Shown: one piece after another, positions 30,471 to 61,011 of the stretch
How the letters are laid out: every line of letters begins with the position of its first letter
Numbering within the stretch: position 1 is the first letter of the stretch
Assembly: GCF_040054535.1 (NCBI RefSeq)
Contig: NC_090784.1
Location: 7,406,501 to 7,470,500, forward strand
Direction: 5' to 3'
From: Antennarius striatus
Taxonomy: Eukaryota; Chordata; Actinopteri; Lophiiformes; Antennariidae
DNA length: 64,000 nt
Position numbers and translations under genes: made by a program
The notes under the pieces: generated by a model
The model's database searches: none
Told to the model about the DNA's origin: nothing
What the model saw: the letters and a program-made list of their open reading frames with translations, nothing else

Positions 30471-31041
30471 CACATAAAAGAAATGCAGAGTGCAAAGGGC
30501 AAATAAAATAAAATTAAAAAACCCAGACTTAATACACGTAATACACTCAATACAATAAAGGTTTATAAGGTCTTCTAAACGTTACAGGAGAATATTGTTG
30601 GCAGGGGAAAAATACATTTATCAGTTAGAGAACTTGGCCTTCCATCCATTTACCGGTTGATATTTTATATTGGAGTGTACCAGTCAAACATAATGCTGTG
30701 TGTTACGACGTAGTGAGTTGTAATAATCTGTAGTAATATGAGAAAGGATTCCAGATTTTTGGCAAAATAGACCTCTGGCTTTACATGAAAAACAGTAATC
30801 AAATGTGATCTCACATATCTCGGTCAGACTACCTCTGATAAACATGGGTAAACAATAGATTGGCTCTAATGTATTTGTTTAATACTCTATATTATTTCAC
30901 CAGATAAAAGTGACTGCTGAGGGGTTTGAACTCCTGCTTTGAGGAGAGACGCAACGAAGGAAGGAAGGAAGGAAAGGAGGAAGAGAGGAAGGAGGGAGAC
31001 GTCTCTGTCTTCTGTTTCCACTGGCTTCAAACTCCACACAG

Positions 31042-40730
<9,689 letters not shown>

Positions 40731-42275
40731 GGATCCTGCTCCCATGTTGATTCTTTTCCTTCTCTTAAATGAAAGATGTCAAAGATCCTGCAGGGACAAT
40801 TTCACCAGGGTACAAAAGGCTGAGAGGTGCCCCTGATATCACGATTCCATTATTTTTAAGGAGGTTTTAAACTCTTCCTTAACCTTTACACAACTTTGCA
40901 GATGTTGCTCTTAAAGAGACGTTTATTGAACTCCATGCAAAGAGTGATTGATTTTACAGACCTTGTTATTGAGAGGTTATTAGTGAGGACAAAAATGAAA
41001 AAAGAATAAAAAATAATCGCTTTGCTGGATTTGAAATTCCAGTTATGTAAAATATTAGATTATTTTTCTGTGTTGACTTTTTCTTCTTTTGGTGTATTTT
41101 TAGCTTCATCTTGCTGTCACCAGGCACGCAGTTGATAGTAAATATTGTGACTTATGAGCTGAACAACTAAACCAAATTAAAATGTAAAAGCTCAGGTTCA
41201 TCTTAAACATGCAGGTGTGGTTATTTGTGACCAGCGGTCCTTGTGCACAGTGAATAAAAGAATTTGTTAGTCATGTACTCATTAAATTCCCAGGCAAGCT
41301 TTATTTTGTAAAACCTCAGTACACACAAATGTTACTCGAAGCCAACGACTCATGTGTAATTACACTGTGTGCAGTAGCTGAACATTAATTATTCACGTAA
41401 ACTCTCTTTTATATCCACAGGAACTGATGAAGGTGACAGTGTTAATGTGGAATCCAGTATTTTGTTGTTTCCTTGTAAATACTAATTATTATCTTGTTTA
41501 TGTAGCTGCTTATTTGAGACGTAGATCTTAAAGCCAAAAGTGCAATAACAACTTAAATCATGAAATTATTAAATATTTTTTACTTTGGCACACACTAATT
41601 CCAAGGTGCTGTTGATGTGTCACCACATTTACAGGATTGACATCAGTTGTTAGTAGAAGCCCCTCTGCTCAAGTTGAATTAACTTAAACTACACAAACAC
41701 TATTGTGTTCAGTGTGTTCAGATAACAGTACACTAACAGTAACTAAAAGAGATCAATAGATAACAGTAAACTAAAAGAGATCAATATCCTCCTGTTTTAC
41801 TTATTTGTTTTATTTCTTTTGTAAGTCGGTGTACTTACAAAAGGGTTATTTTTACACTTGGACAAAAATACACATTTTTAAGAATAAATAAAATGTTTAA
41901 AAATAAATTTTGACCAAATTTGATCCACAGGCGAAATGACAAACGATAACTAGTCAAAATACACATTTAGACACAAATGTTTATCATGAAGACCTTAAGT
42001 TTTTAAATCATTTAATTTTAGTGGTGTCACACACTGTCATGAATCTAATCAAAGATTGGGATGGGAACACTAGTAGTCTGGAAAGTTCTACAGCAACCTC
42101 TTCTAGCATGATGTTCTGCTGTTGAATGAACAGAAGGTAATGTCACCAGCTTGTCCCATAACACTCACCACTGGGTCCCCTTTATAATAGAATTAATGTA
42201 TGTGCATTTATAGCATTGATGTGTGTAAGAGAAATAAATATTGTGAAATTTTAAATTGTTGAATTGAAATAAAGC
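40731..42275 (+). other. HPN: Hepsin 3' UTR and downstream sequence
   Basis: AATAAA hexamers occur at 41005, 41253 and 42269 on the plus strand, all possible polyadenylation signals for hepsin. No coding potential. The true 3' end cannot be told from the sequence alone. Confidence 0.45.
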
Positions 42276-42824
42276 CTTCATTTAAAAATAGCTTGTGTAA
42301 TAATATTACATTTGTGTAGAGTAATTACACTGTTGTGTACAAATACCTCATCATGACAGAACTATTGTGTTATCAGAAATCTCAAAGTTAAATAAAATAC
42401 CTTCACTGCAGTGTCACTACTAGTAAAAATGCAGCATCGTAAACAAAAATAAATACAAGAAATTAGATATTTCAACACTTTCCCAAGCTGGTTTGTTCTA
42501 ATGTTAGTACTCCTGTCATCAGATCAGTCTTTCCTGGAAAATTAAACTTCACAGTTATCTTCAGACGAGAGACCGTTGTCTTCTTGATGATGATGGAGAT
42601 TCATGGGTCTGAAATGTTTCAGTCATTCTCAGTTGGATGTTACCACAGCAGCATAGATCACAGAGTCTGTGTTTGCTTCAGCTTTAAACCTGAGGACGAA
42701 ATTATGACATTTGTGAATTTTATTCCAGATTTTTACTTAATTTCAAAATGTGGAATTCCTGTCATTAATGTGACTTATGATGACACGTTGAAGCAGAACC
42801 TTGAGCCAAGCACTCGTGTTAAGT

Positions 42825-42862
42825 TTTATTTGTTGGATTCTGGAATATTATTATACTTTATT
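42825..42862 (-). terminator. Candidate polyadenylation signals for Siglec-like gene A
   Basis: Minus-strand AATAAA occurs at 42862..42857 and again near 42825, about 120-150 bp past the stop at 42980. Confidence 0.4.
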
Positions 42863-42979
42863 ATACTGTACATACAAAGAAACTATATTATTTGATTAAT
42901 GAGTGTGGAGTGCAGTGATCAGGTCAACAGTGATCCTACCGGCTGGGATGTCTGGGACTGAAGGTCACGCTGGAGTAAA

Positions 42980-45900
42980 CTATCTCATTGCCATGAGATG
43001 TTGGTGCCTGAAGGGAGAGGAGTTAATTTGTTCAATCTCAGAAGACATTTGATTGTTCAGCTTAATAGTCAGTATATTTACATCATGTTGAAGGGGTGAA
43101 CGAGGGGACTCAGCTGCAGGCCGGTAGGATGGCAGCGTGTGGTTGACATAGAGACTGTTGGGATCATCGTTGGCAGAAGAGTTGTGCTTGTGGGACCTGA
43201 GGTCTGACACAGTCTGCACAAAGGAGGAAGTGATTATTTCTACTCTATTATGATGAATATTTTCAGTAGGTGCTCATTTGAATGTTGTTTCATTTGAGTG
43301 GTTTTGATCTTGCACAAAAAGGAGAAGTTAAGCAGAAAAATAGGGAAACAAAACAAACAAAAGTAATTATCTCTAAACCATTGTTGGCTCTTTAATTATG
43401 AAATATTCACAAATCTTCATATATTTAATCAAATGCAGATATGACTGGATAATGACTCACATTAGATGTACTGACTTTTTTCCCTGCACGGGTCATCAGT
43501 TTTCTCCTGCCAAGACAACAAAAACCAAAAATGAATGATTTTGAAAACCTGTGTTGCTCAATGTTGGACGTCACATTTTGGTGAAGTTACTATGTAATAA
43601 CGGAAAACAGCAACTTGACACTACTTGGACATTTTTAGTCACTGAGTTGTTGGTGAACAGTTTGTCTAATGAAATGTAGGACTAGTAATGAGCTTTAAGT
43701 TGTAATTATTGATCACAACTGTACACAGATAGACTCGAATGACATTGAATTCTACCACTGAAAGCAGAAAAATATGAAAAATGTTTAAATAAAAATTAAT
43801 TTTAAATATTAAAATATTAAATATTAAATAAAATGTACTTCACTGCATAGAGAAATATTTTAAAAGTTCTTGGTTTATCAACAAAACAAGCATATAGTTA
43901 GACGGACGTGAAGAATAAGTGACCAAAGAATGGGAATTATGATTACATGTGTACACACCATGGCAACGCTATGTGAAACAACAGAGTGTTACACAATTAA
44001 TGGAAACCACATAAATGCAATTCAAAGATGCACATGTGACTCATTTGTAATGGTAAAACTGACAGATACTTGTCGTCTATGTCATTCATTCACTGACCAG
44101 AACAGAAGCGCTAACAGAAGTGCCACAAACAGGAGGACCCCAATTCCAGCTATGATAGAGACCGACAGGTTGCCTGGTGGGAACGAAGAAAATAAACACG
44201 AGTCACATTTAATGTTTGATTCAAAATTAAATGATTTTCAGAAAGTCAAATGACACAAACCATAGTTCTGCTGTGAGATCAGAGGCATCTCACTGGAGTT
44301 CTTTGCCCCCCATCGGTTGCTGGCCTGACAGATGTAGAGCCAAGTGTCTTGTCCCTCGACAGAGGGAATAAACAGCGTCTGTCCTGAGCCCACATCCAAC
44401 ATAGAGCTGGTGGGGTCTGACCTCATGAACCAGGTGTAGCTGTCTGCTGCGGGGTTAGCCGTGCTGCTGCAGGTCAGATTTATGCTGCTGCTCCCAGTAA
44501 GACGATCAATAGTAACATTCTCTGGACGGTCTGATGAAAGCACCAACAATTGACATGTTAACAAGTTCATTCCAAACTGAAAGAAATCCAACAATTTCTT
44601 TGTTAAAAAGAAATTTAGTATATCCTATCTTACCATCCTTGATACTGTTTTCTCTGACTTGCTTCCTTTTTTTAATTTAAATGATAATCCGTACACATGT
44701 GTTGCTTTTAGGGATTTTATCTCATTCAAATGAAACATTTACAGGTGAGATTAGTTGAAAAGCACTCGTTTGAAAAACTAGAGAGCAAAGGAGCATTCAC
44801 TGACACAAAGGAAGTTTTGTTTTCTGTCTTGCTCAACAGGATTATATTTAAAGAAACTCCCAAAAAGTAGTGGAAGGCTGTGGCATGAGCAAAGGAAGAA
44901 TGAAGGAAATTTTGTTATAGATACAAAAAAACGAATTCTTTCCACTTTGTTCAACAGTGCAAGATAGCGATTTAAAAAAAAAAAAAAAGTTTTCCATAAT
45001 CACAGAAACATTGGACTTGAACTAAACAAGTCTTCTCTCTTTAACCTGAAATGTACAACATGTGTCATATTCTATGTACAGTAATTTGTGTTCCCTATTC
45101 TTTGGTCAAGACAGTCAAAGTAAATGAGCGTTTGTCAGCACTTACAATAAATTAATATTATATGAGAGACCAATGAGAGCAGACATTTATGTTGACTTGG
45201 AAACAACAAACCTACACTGGACATCCAGTTGAACGTCTGTGGAGTTAAAGAGGTCGCTGCCTCTCCAGCTGACGTTGTTCCAGGCGTGACAGCGGTACCA
45301 TCCGCTGTGGCCGGGCTGGATGTCAGAGATGGTGTAGTTCTGTCCTGACTGGAGCAGCCGTCCATCTTTATACAGAGCGTATCCACTCCGTGTCACAGGT
45401 GGGTTCGCATCCCCGTGACAGGTAAAGGTTACTGAACTTCCTCTGACAACATCTCCTGATGGAGTCATTGACAAAGTCATCTTATTGGGAGCATCTGATT
45501 GAGAAAATTTAGCATTTTTAGTCTCATTTCATTCATTCATTCATTCATTCGTTCAATAAATCACAATGAAATTAAAAACAGAACAATAAATTTTATTTTT
45601 TTTTGCCCTCTGAGAAATGGAGTCCATTATTTCTACATTTACTTAAATGTCATCTGCATTTTTGTTTCACCGAGAAAATCAAACAAATTATTAAGAGGAG
45701 ATGAAGATGAAACAAATTCAATGAGACACAGGGAGACTTTAAACTGAGCTTTGGAGGTTTATGTAGCGTTATGGTTTTACTCACACTGAACATTCAGAGC
45801 CACAGGATCAGATTGGACCCTTTCCCTTCCCCAGACAGCACAGTAGTATTTCCCAGCATCCTCCCTCTTGGCCTGGAAGACTGGATTCCATACAGGTTGT

Positions 45901-46843
45901 CCATCTCTGAACCAGACTACGTGTAACGTCGTGGAACAATTCAGGTGACATGTCAGCCTGACACTTTCTCCTTCTGCCACAATGCTGGGCTGTACATTAC
46001 TCTTCAGGTCTGATCCAGAAAATCACAGAGTTAGATCAATTTGACTCAAACACAATTACTTCATAAGGAATGTTTTTTGTAATACATGCTTTACCTTGAA
46101 CATGTAAATCAAAGAATGTTTTACTCATCCAACTGCTTAATATTGTAGAAAAATGAAAATAGTATTTTCCTGTGTCGGCTTGCTGAACATCATTGATCTG
46201 CAGACTGCAGTCACCCTGGTAGTTACCCACATATTTAAAGTGGCCTGTAGGTGATTGCAGCTCTGACAGGGGGACCAGTTGTTCATTGGGACCAACTTTG
46301 TACCAGTCCATCCCAGTAACTATATGGCCGCGGGGATAGTCATACTCGCACTTAATAACTACTACGGACCTTCGTAAAACACACTGGTTGTAGAAGATCA
46401 CCTCCCAATCCCTGCTCCACACACCTACAGGCAGAAATGGAAAAAAATAGAATTAAGTGTCTGATGCTTTTATTTCCCACAGAAATTCAATGAATTAAAA
46501 CCTGAATTTAAACCATGCATATATTTTGCATGCCTACAGGCCCCTTGTGTGTGTGATTGCTTCAGGGGCCTGTACATACATAAAAGCATGTTTCAAAAAT
46601 ATACTAATTAACCATGAGTGAAAAAATAATTTCCCCAAGGGGATATGCAAAGTATACTGTACTTCCTCTTATTATTATTTGGAACATACTGAAACATGAC
46701 TGCTAGAAATTTATCATTTAAGGTCTGAAAACACATTTCCATTATTTTTGAATTACAGTCACCACATATGACATTCATTAATTTAAGGAATATGCCTACT
46801 TACCTGGAGCAATAACCAGAACAAGCAGAACCAAAGTTTCCAT
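42980..46843 (-). CDS. Siglec/CD22-like receptor A (V + 3 C2 Ig domains, 499 aa)
   Basis: Eight exons sum to exactly 500 codons: 46843..46804 (signal METLVLLVLVIAPG), 46424..46095 (whole V domain), 46009..45785 (C2-1), 45494..45216 (C2-2), 44530..44261 (C2-3), 44173..44098 (membrane span), 43506..43461 and 43213..42980 (tail). Siglec cysteines are present: Cys28 (YNQC) before strand B, Cys39 (VIKC), Cys86 (GDCSL), and the paired TCHLNC in C2-1. The F strand is KYYFHFS, with His104 at the sialic-acid Arg position. The donor at 44261 is GTTTGT, weaker than usual. The tail (about 92 residues) has NSLYVNHT at Tyr444, a pYxN-type Grb2 SH2 site, but no ITIM. Ig domains are not interrupted by introns, unlike genes B and C. 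A surface receptor, possibly on B or myeloid cells by family analogy. Confidence 0.88.
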
Positions 46844-47379
46844 GATTATAGTCAATCTGTAGCATCGAGACACAGGGTAGGAATCAAAATACAACCTCCA
46901 TGAAATATTAAAAAGAAAGGAAATCCTCAGAAACACCTTGTGTACTGTGCAGTAGCAGCTACTCACTACTGAAGCAAGACAACTTGTTGCCTTGGACTCA
47001 TTCAGAAGTGATTTTGTTGAGTGAAAAGCAGAAGTAACACGTTGTGGCATTTCTGCTTCCTGTCAGCAGAGCGTTACAGGTTCATGGGTAGAAGCTGAAA
47101 GTGTCCCATAATATGACTCAGACAACCAAAGTTTTTCTCTGGGAAAACACGACTAGAAATTATTCATTCGCTGTACATAATGACACAATAGATCAATATC
47201 TGGAAGTGTAGATCTTTTGCTACAAAAGGCAACACACACACACACAAGCTGGAAGTGGAGGGTCAGTGAGGTATGTTGAATTCGAACAGACTGATGGCAA
47301 CTAATATTTTGTGCCAGTCATACAGGATGATCAGTTAGATCCCCCACTTATTCTTGAATGCAATGCAATAGGGCTCCAC

Positions 47380-47600
47380 AATGCCCAGGTGATCCATCCA
47401 GGATGTACCCGGCCTCTCACCTGTAACTCTAACCCTAACCCCTAACCCTTAACCCTAACCCCTAACCGTAACCGTAATCCTAACCCCTAACCCTCTATCT
47501 CCTAACCCCAACCCTAACCCCTAACCCTAGCCCTAACCTTAATGGGGTCCAGCAACGCTCGTGACCCACGAGGTGGAAAAACGGCTGTAGAAGACTCAAT
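47380..47600 (+). repeat. Dispersed repeat interrupted by telomere-like units
   Basis: Left part ATCCATCCAGGATGTACCCG and GCCTCTCACCTG; right part GGTCCAGCAACGCTCGTGAC and ACGGCTGTAGAAGA. Both match the teleost repeat seen at 26885..27080 and 33418..33640. Between them, at 47424..47542, lies a degenerate (CCCTAA)n array. Confidence 0.65.
47424..47542. repeat. Interstitial telomere-like (CCCTAA)n array
   Basis: About 18 degenerate units of CCCTAA / CCCCTAA with variants such as ACCGTAA and AGCCCTAA. A shorter similar patch, CTAACCCTAACCTCAACC, is at 54058..54105. Confidence 0.85.
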
Positions 47601-48009
47601 GAAATTATGTCAATAATGTGGTTACAAACATAAAAATGCTTTCGTCCCTGCTAACATTACTCCCTCCTGTCCACAGGATGGTGGTACTGGACTAGTTTGA
47701 TGATGGTGACTGAGGACTGGTCCCTCTCTCCTGTCCTCATGGACTCATCAAACTGAAACGAGTTGAACTCACAATGAGAGAGAGAAGGAAAAAAACTGCA
47801 CTCTAAACCGTAGCATCATGCATTTTTATTTGTCTTACCACATTGGATACTTCAACTGCAGTTCCACAGAAAGACAGGAAATGTCACAACGAGTACATTA
47901 TAGTGGTAAATTTATTGATCCATATATTTCCTGTGCACCACATGGGTTAGAAAGGAACATTTCAGGACAAAATGTTCATCTTTTGAAACTGAATCTGAGC
48001 GGTACATAA

Positions 48010-48365
48010 TATATGAAGTAACAGCGTGAAAAAGTGCGCCCTTGTGTGGTCCACCTCATTGCGGATTTTTGGTCGGCAGTCACGTGATACCGTAGGCGCA
48101 TTCTATTGGGTGACAGCATCTGGAAGTGCGCTTGTTCCGTCAGTCTCAGACTTTCGTGAGACACAAAAGTGCTTTAAACAGTCCATAAGAGTGTGGGTAA
48201 AGGTAACACAGATAGAAGGTGGTTTAATATCAGTATGGGGAGGGTAAATTAATGCTTCAATTACCGTAAATATTAAATAGTTTGTTGCTATATCGCGGAA
48301 TTTCGTTTGTTGCGGGTAGTCCTGGAACAAATTAACCACGAGTAACGAGGGACTACTGTAATCCC
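48010..48365. mobile_element. Pogo/Tigger-like DNA transposon fragment
   Basis: GTGCGCCCTTGTGTGGTCCA, TTGCGGATTTTTGGTCGGCA and a right end AACGAGGGACTACTGTA resemble terminal regions of Tigger/pogo-type elements (ends like CAGTAGTCCCTCG). A related piece lies at 58465..58540 inside gene C. No transposase frame within. Confidence 0.5.
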
Positions 48366-48999
48366 TAAGACTAACCAGAAACAATTACAGGACATAAAAA
48401 AACCACGTAAATTAAATAAAATACTGCAGTAATGTAACTTACCTTTCACTTTAACCCCTTCAAAAACAAACAAGCTGCAGAATATCAGTTTTTTTTATAC
48501 AGGTTTTATCATTTTATTTCATTGTAATTATCCACCAAACCTTAAAGGCTGGTCCATGAAAATATTGTCTGATGTTACACTGGTTGGGGACCACCAATTT
48601 AGAGAGAAATAAGAGGAGGAGGAGGGAGGAGATATTGTCAGTCAGAGTCATCAGAGAGATTGCTGTGTTTCTTTTACACTATAGTCACTAGCCTTCTCTT
48701 TATCAGCCATGGTAAACAGTAAAGTATTTAAGGTACAAAGCCTGATGCTCTGAGATGCTCACAGAGACAAGTAGAAAAACAAATGGGGGAGATGAGTGTT
48801 GGAGATGTGTGAACACAGCGGTGCAACGCAACATTCTCATAGCTGCTCTGCCATTGGCTATTACGAATTACGTATCTTCCTGGCATACCACTGGCTAAGA
48901 GGGATGCCACTCCACCTCTGTGTGGAGCTAGAACGGTGCTTATGGAGTGTCTCGGCATTCGGCACTCGACCCGTGAGGTAGTCTGATAGTTTTGCGCGA

Positions 49000-49618
49000 A
49001 TATAATAACTTTGTACGTATTCGCTATGGACCCCTAGAAAGTCACGTAGAAAAGAGGAAAAGAAAAGACGAAAAAAATAGTTTTTCTGTCCATACAAACA
49101 AAGCAAGAGATCATAGGAAAGCGTGAGAAAGGGATGCGTTTGGTTGATGTCACCAAAGAATATGGCCGTAATGCATCTACAATCAACACGTTATTAAAAC
49201 AAAAGGAGGTTTAAGGAGTTTAAGGCATCGCGTGGGTGGTTGGAGAAGTTCAAAAGGAGGACTGGAATTCACTCTGTTGTTCGGCATCGTGAGGCAAGAG
49301 TGCATGAACCAAAGAGGACAAAAACAATGAGGACAGCAGTTAAAAGGTAAATGACCATCATTTTTATTCTTTACTCTATTCTTTGTTTTTTACGTTATGC
49401 ACAACTCTCATTTATTGTGTAATAATCTAATCGTAACATGTATTTGTTACATGTTTTTTGATGCGTTTTTATGCTTTATAAAACATTTATGTCGGAATTT
49501 TTGTGGGCTTGGAACGGATTAGGGCATTTGCATAGAAAACGCGTCTCTACTTACGTAATTTTCTACTTACGTAATTTCTTCCGGGACCAATTAATTTCGT
49601 AAGTAGAGGTACCACTGT
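49000..49618 (+). pseudogene. Decayed Tigger/CENP-B-like transposase, N-terminal relic
   Basis: From about 49081 a plus-strand frame reads KQEIIGKREKGMRLVDVTKE, then YGRNASTINTLLKQKE before a stop. This is a CENP-B/pogo-type helix-turn-helix. After a frame change comes GWLEKFKRRTGIHSVVRHRE, the second DNA-binding helix bundle. In-frame stops precede and follow, and no DDE catalytic domain remains. The right end near 49618 (TTTCGTAAGTAGAGGTACCA CTGTA) matches Tigger-type termini (CAGTGGTACCTCTACTTACG). It is a dead element. Confidence 0.7.
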
Positions 49619-49919
49619 AAGTATGTTCAGAAGTTGAATGTTCGTATTTTAGGACTACCCATATTACCAGAATGTTTTTTGAGTTGCCATTTTTATATTC
49701 AGGAATAACCAACATGTGTAGAACCCACCCAGGCGGGGCCGGGTCATTTCCCCACACGTTGCAAGATCTTGTCTGAAGTACTAAATGTCACCATTGCAAG
49801 GTAGACAAATGAGCAACTAATGCAGCAACAGCCTCGTGGTATTTTTAAAAAGAAATTAAAATTTCACATTTAAAAATATACATGTACTGATCAAGAACAA
49901 ATTCACAACAAGGGATGTC

Positions 49920-50120
49920 CAGCTGGGATGCAACCTCAGGGCAGACCCAGGACCAGGTGGAGGGATTATATCTCAACACTGGCCTGGGAATGCCTTGGGA
50001 TCCCTCAGTCAAAGCTAGTGGTTGTGGCTGGGGAAAGGGAAGTTTGGGGCTCCCCGTTGAAGCTGCTGCCCCGCGACCCGATTCCAGATAGGTGGTGGAA
50101 GATGGATGGATGGATGAACA
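49920..50120 (+). mobile_element. LINE C-terminal fragment with ATGG tail
   Basis: Encodes GRPRTRWRDYISTLAWECLG, VAGEREVWGSPLKLLPRDP and then (GGAT)n. This is the familiar C-terminal end and tail of a widespread fish non-LTR retrotransposon. Only about 60 codons remain, so it is a severely 5'-truncated copy. Confidence 0.75.
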
Positions 50121-51968
50121 ACAATAAAATTAAGAAATGGAGAACAAAAATATCTAAATGCTACAAATTAATTGATAAGTTAATTAATTACTACATGGAG
50201 CACATATTTGGTATAGTATCATGATATTCCAAGGATGTCTGAAATATTTTTCCTAAAAAAATGTTTCCAAACTAGAATTGAAACCTTAGATCAGTCCCAA
50301 ATTATTTTAACACTGAAATGCATTGTATATGGTCCTAAAATATTACCCATCATGAGTAACCAACCCAAATTCCTTGAAAAGAAAGTTAATCCACCAACCC
50401 TTTAAATAAGTGGACATTTTGAATTTTCTAATTAGACATATTCATTGTTAACTAGTTGACTACCATTTCATTATCAGTAGTAAAAAAAAATTAGACAATT
50501 AACATTTAAAAGAAGCAGTATTCTATGATTTAGCAGGAGGAAATGTGTGCGCTGAAAATCTTTCATGGTTTACTGTTGTGGTGGAAAGTTTTTAATACAA
50601 TAAAATACCACGCTGTCATAATGTTTGGTAGTGGTGTTTTAAAGAAATAAATAAATATATTATAATGTAGTACAATCAGTTGGTTTGGTTGTACTGTCTG
50701 AGTAAATCTTGTTTGATTTCTGTCTTCTTATCGCAGACACGCACAAATGTTTGTGAGCTGGATGAAATACAATAAACATTCAACCTGTGCTCTTGTCATT
50801 TTCTCCAGTATTTGATTTTGCATTCCTGCTGGTGAAGTAAATGTACTAAATCTTTTATTGGTTTGGAATGTGTGGGTGGACTAAATGGTGAATATTTGCC
50901 ATACAGTTTTCTACACAACAATACAAATGATTCTGACACTTCAGTGGTCAAATGACTTCGTAGTAACCAGTCATATTGCATCACTTGTCTTTGTTTGGGA
51001 ACTTCAGCATCAACTATTAGGTAAAAGGCATCAGAAGGCATACTGCAGTTTGTATTGTGGATAAGAACGCAGGCAAACGCAGGCAAAGCAACAACCAACA
51101 GTGTGATGGCTAGTCTTTCCACTTCTGGAACTATTTTTAAGAATTTATGCCTAACCGTGGTAAGAAGTTTAGAAAAAAGGCAAAGACATGCAAAACAGTT
51201 TACAAGATGAATATTCAGTCAGGACCAGGACCACAAGTTGTCGTCACAGTCTGGGAAAACATGAGAATCCATAATGACACGGTTTACATGAGGAGGGCTG
51301 ATGTGTTGTACAGCTGAGGAATAACAGAGAGAGAAGATCAGATCTATATAAACCTATGCATGGAGAACAGAAGCATATAAAAAACAGAAAAAATAATACA
51401 AATTCTGATGTGTGTTTTCAGATTTGTAAAATGTCATACATGATGTGCCTTTATCCTGCGGCTCAGTGGTGGCTCTGGTGCAGAATTGTGTAAACAGGTT
51501 TATAGGACTCCTTTGGCATTTTGTTACCACCTGTTGGCAGGTTATGGATCTGCACCTGGTCTGCACTGACACAAACAAGAGAAACCACGTGAGTTCATCC
51601 AGACATCTGATGGAGATCAAACCAGAAAAGCCCCCCAGAATCACAGAAATATATTTTAGCCGACAAAATTGGGGCGAGAAATTTATCTTTCCAAATTAAA
51701 TCGGAGACGGTGTCAGATATCAGATATAATGGAGGAAAGACAGAGGAGGAGGGGAGGAGTGTGAAGCATATAGAATGTGATGACAGGAAGATAAAGAAGG
51801 GAGGCGAGTGAGGTTTAACATCAAGTCTGTTGCAGACGTGACATAAAACAGCAGAGTGCAGCTGTGGTTTTCAGCTCTGCATGGGGACAAATGGTGGAGG
51901 AGGGAGTAAGACAGAGAGAAAGATGGAGTTCATAGGACAGGAGGGATGTGGACGGAGGAAGATGGTGT
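50121..51968. other. Sequence downstream of gene C, no gene recognised
   Basis: AT-rich DNA that probably includes the 3' UTR of Siglec-like gene C (stop at 51969) on its right side. Short frames at 50796-51122 and 51354-51644 on the minus strand show no family features or splice partners. Confidence 0.4.

Positions 51969-61011
<9,043 letters not shown>

Noticed and set aside
42584..42895. 103-codon plus-strand open frame
   Set aside because: No signal, domain or splice context, and it lies antisense to the probable 3' UTR of Siglec-like gene A. Judged chance.
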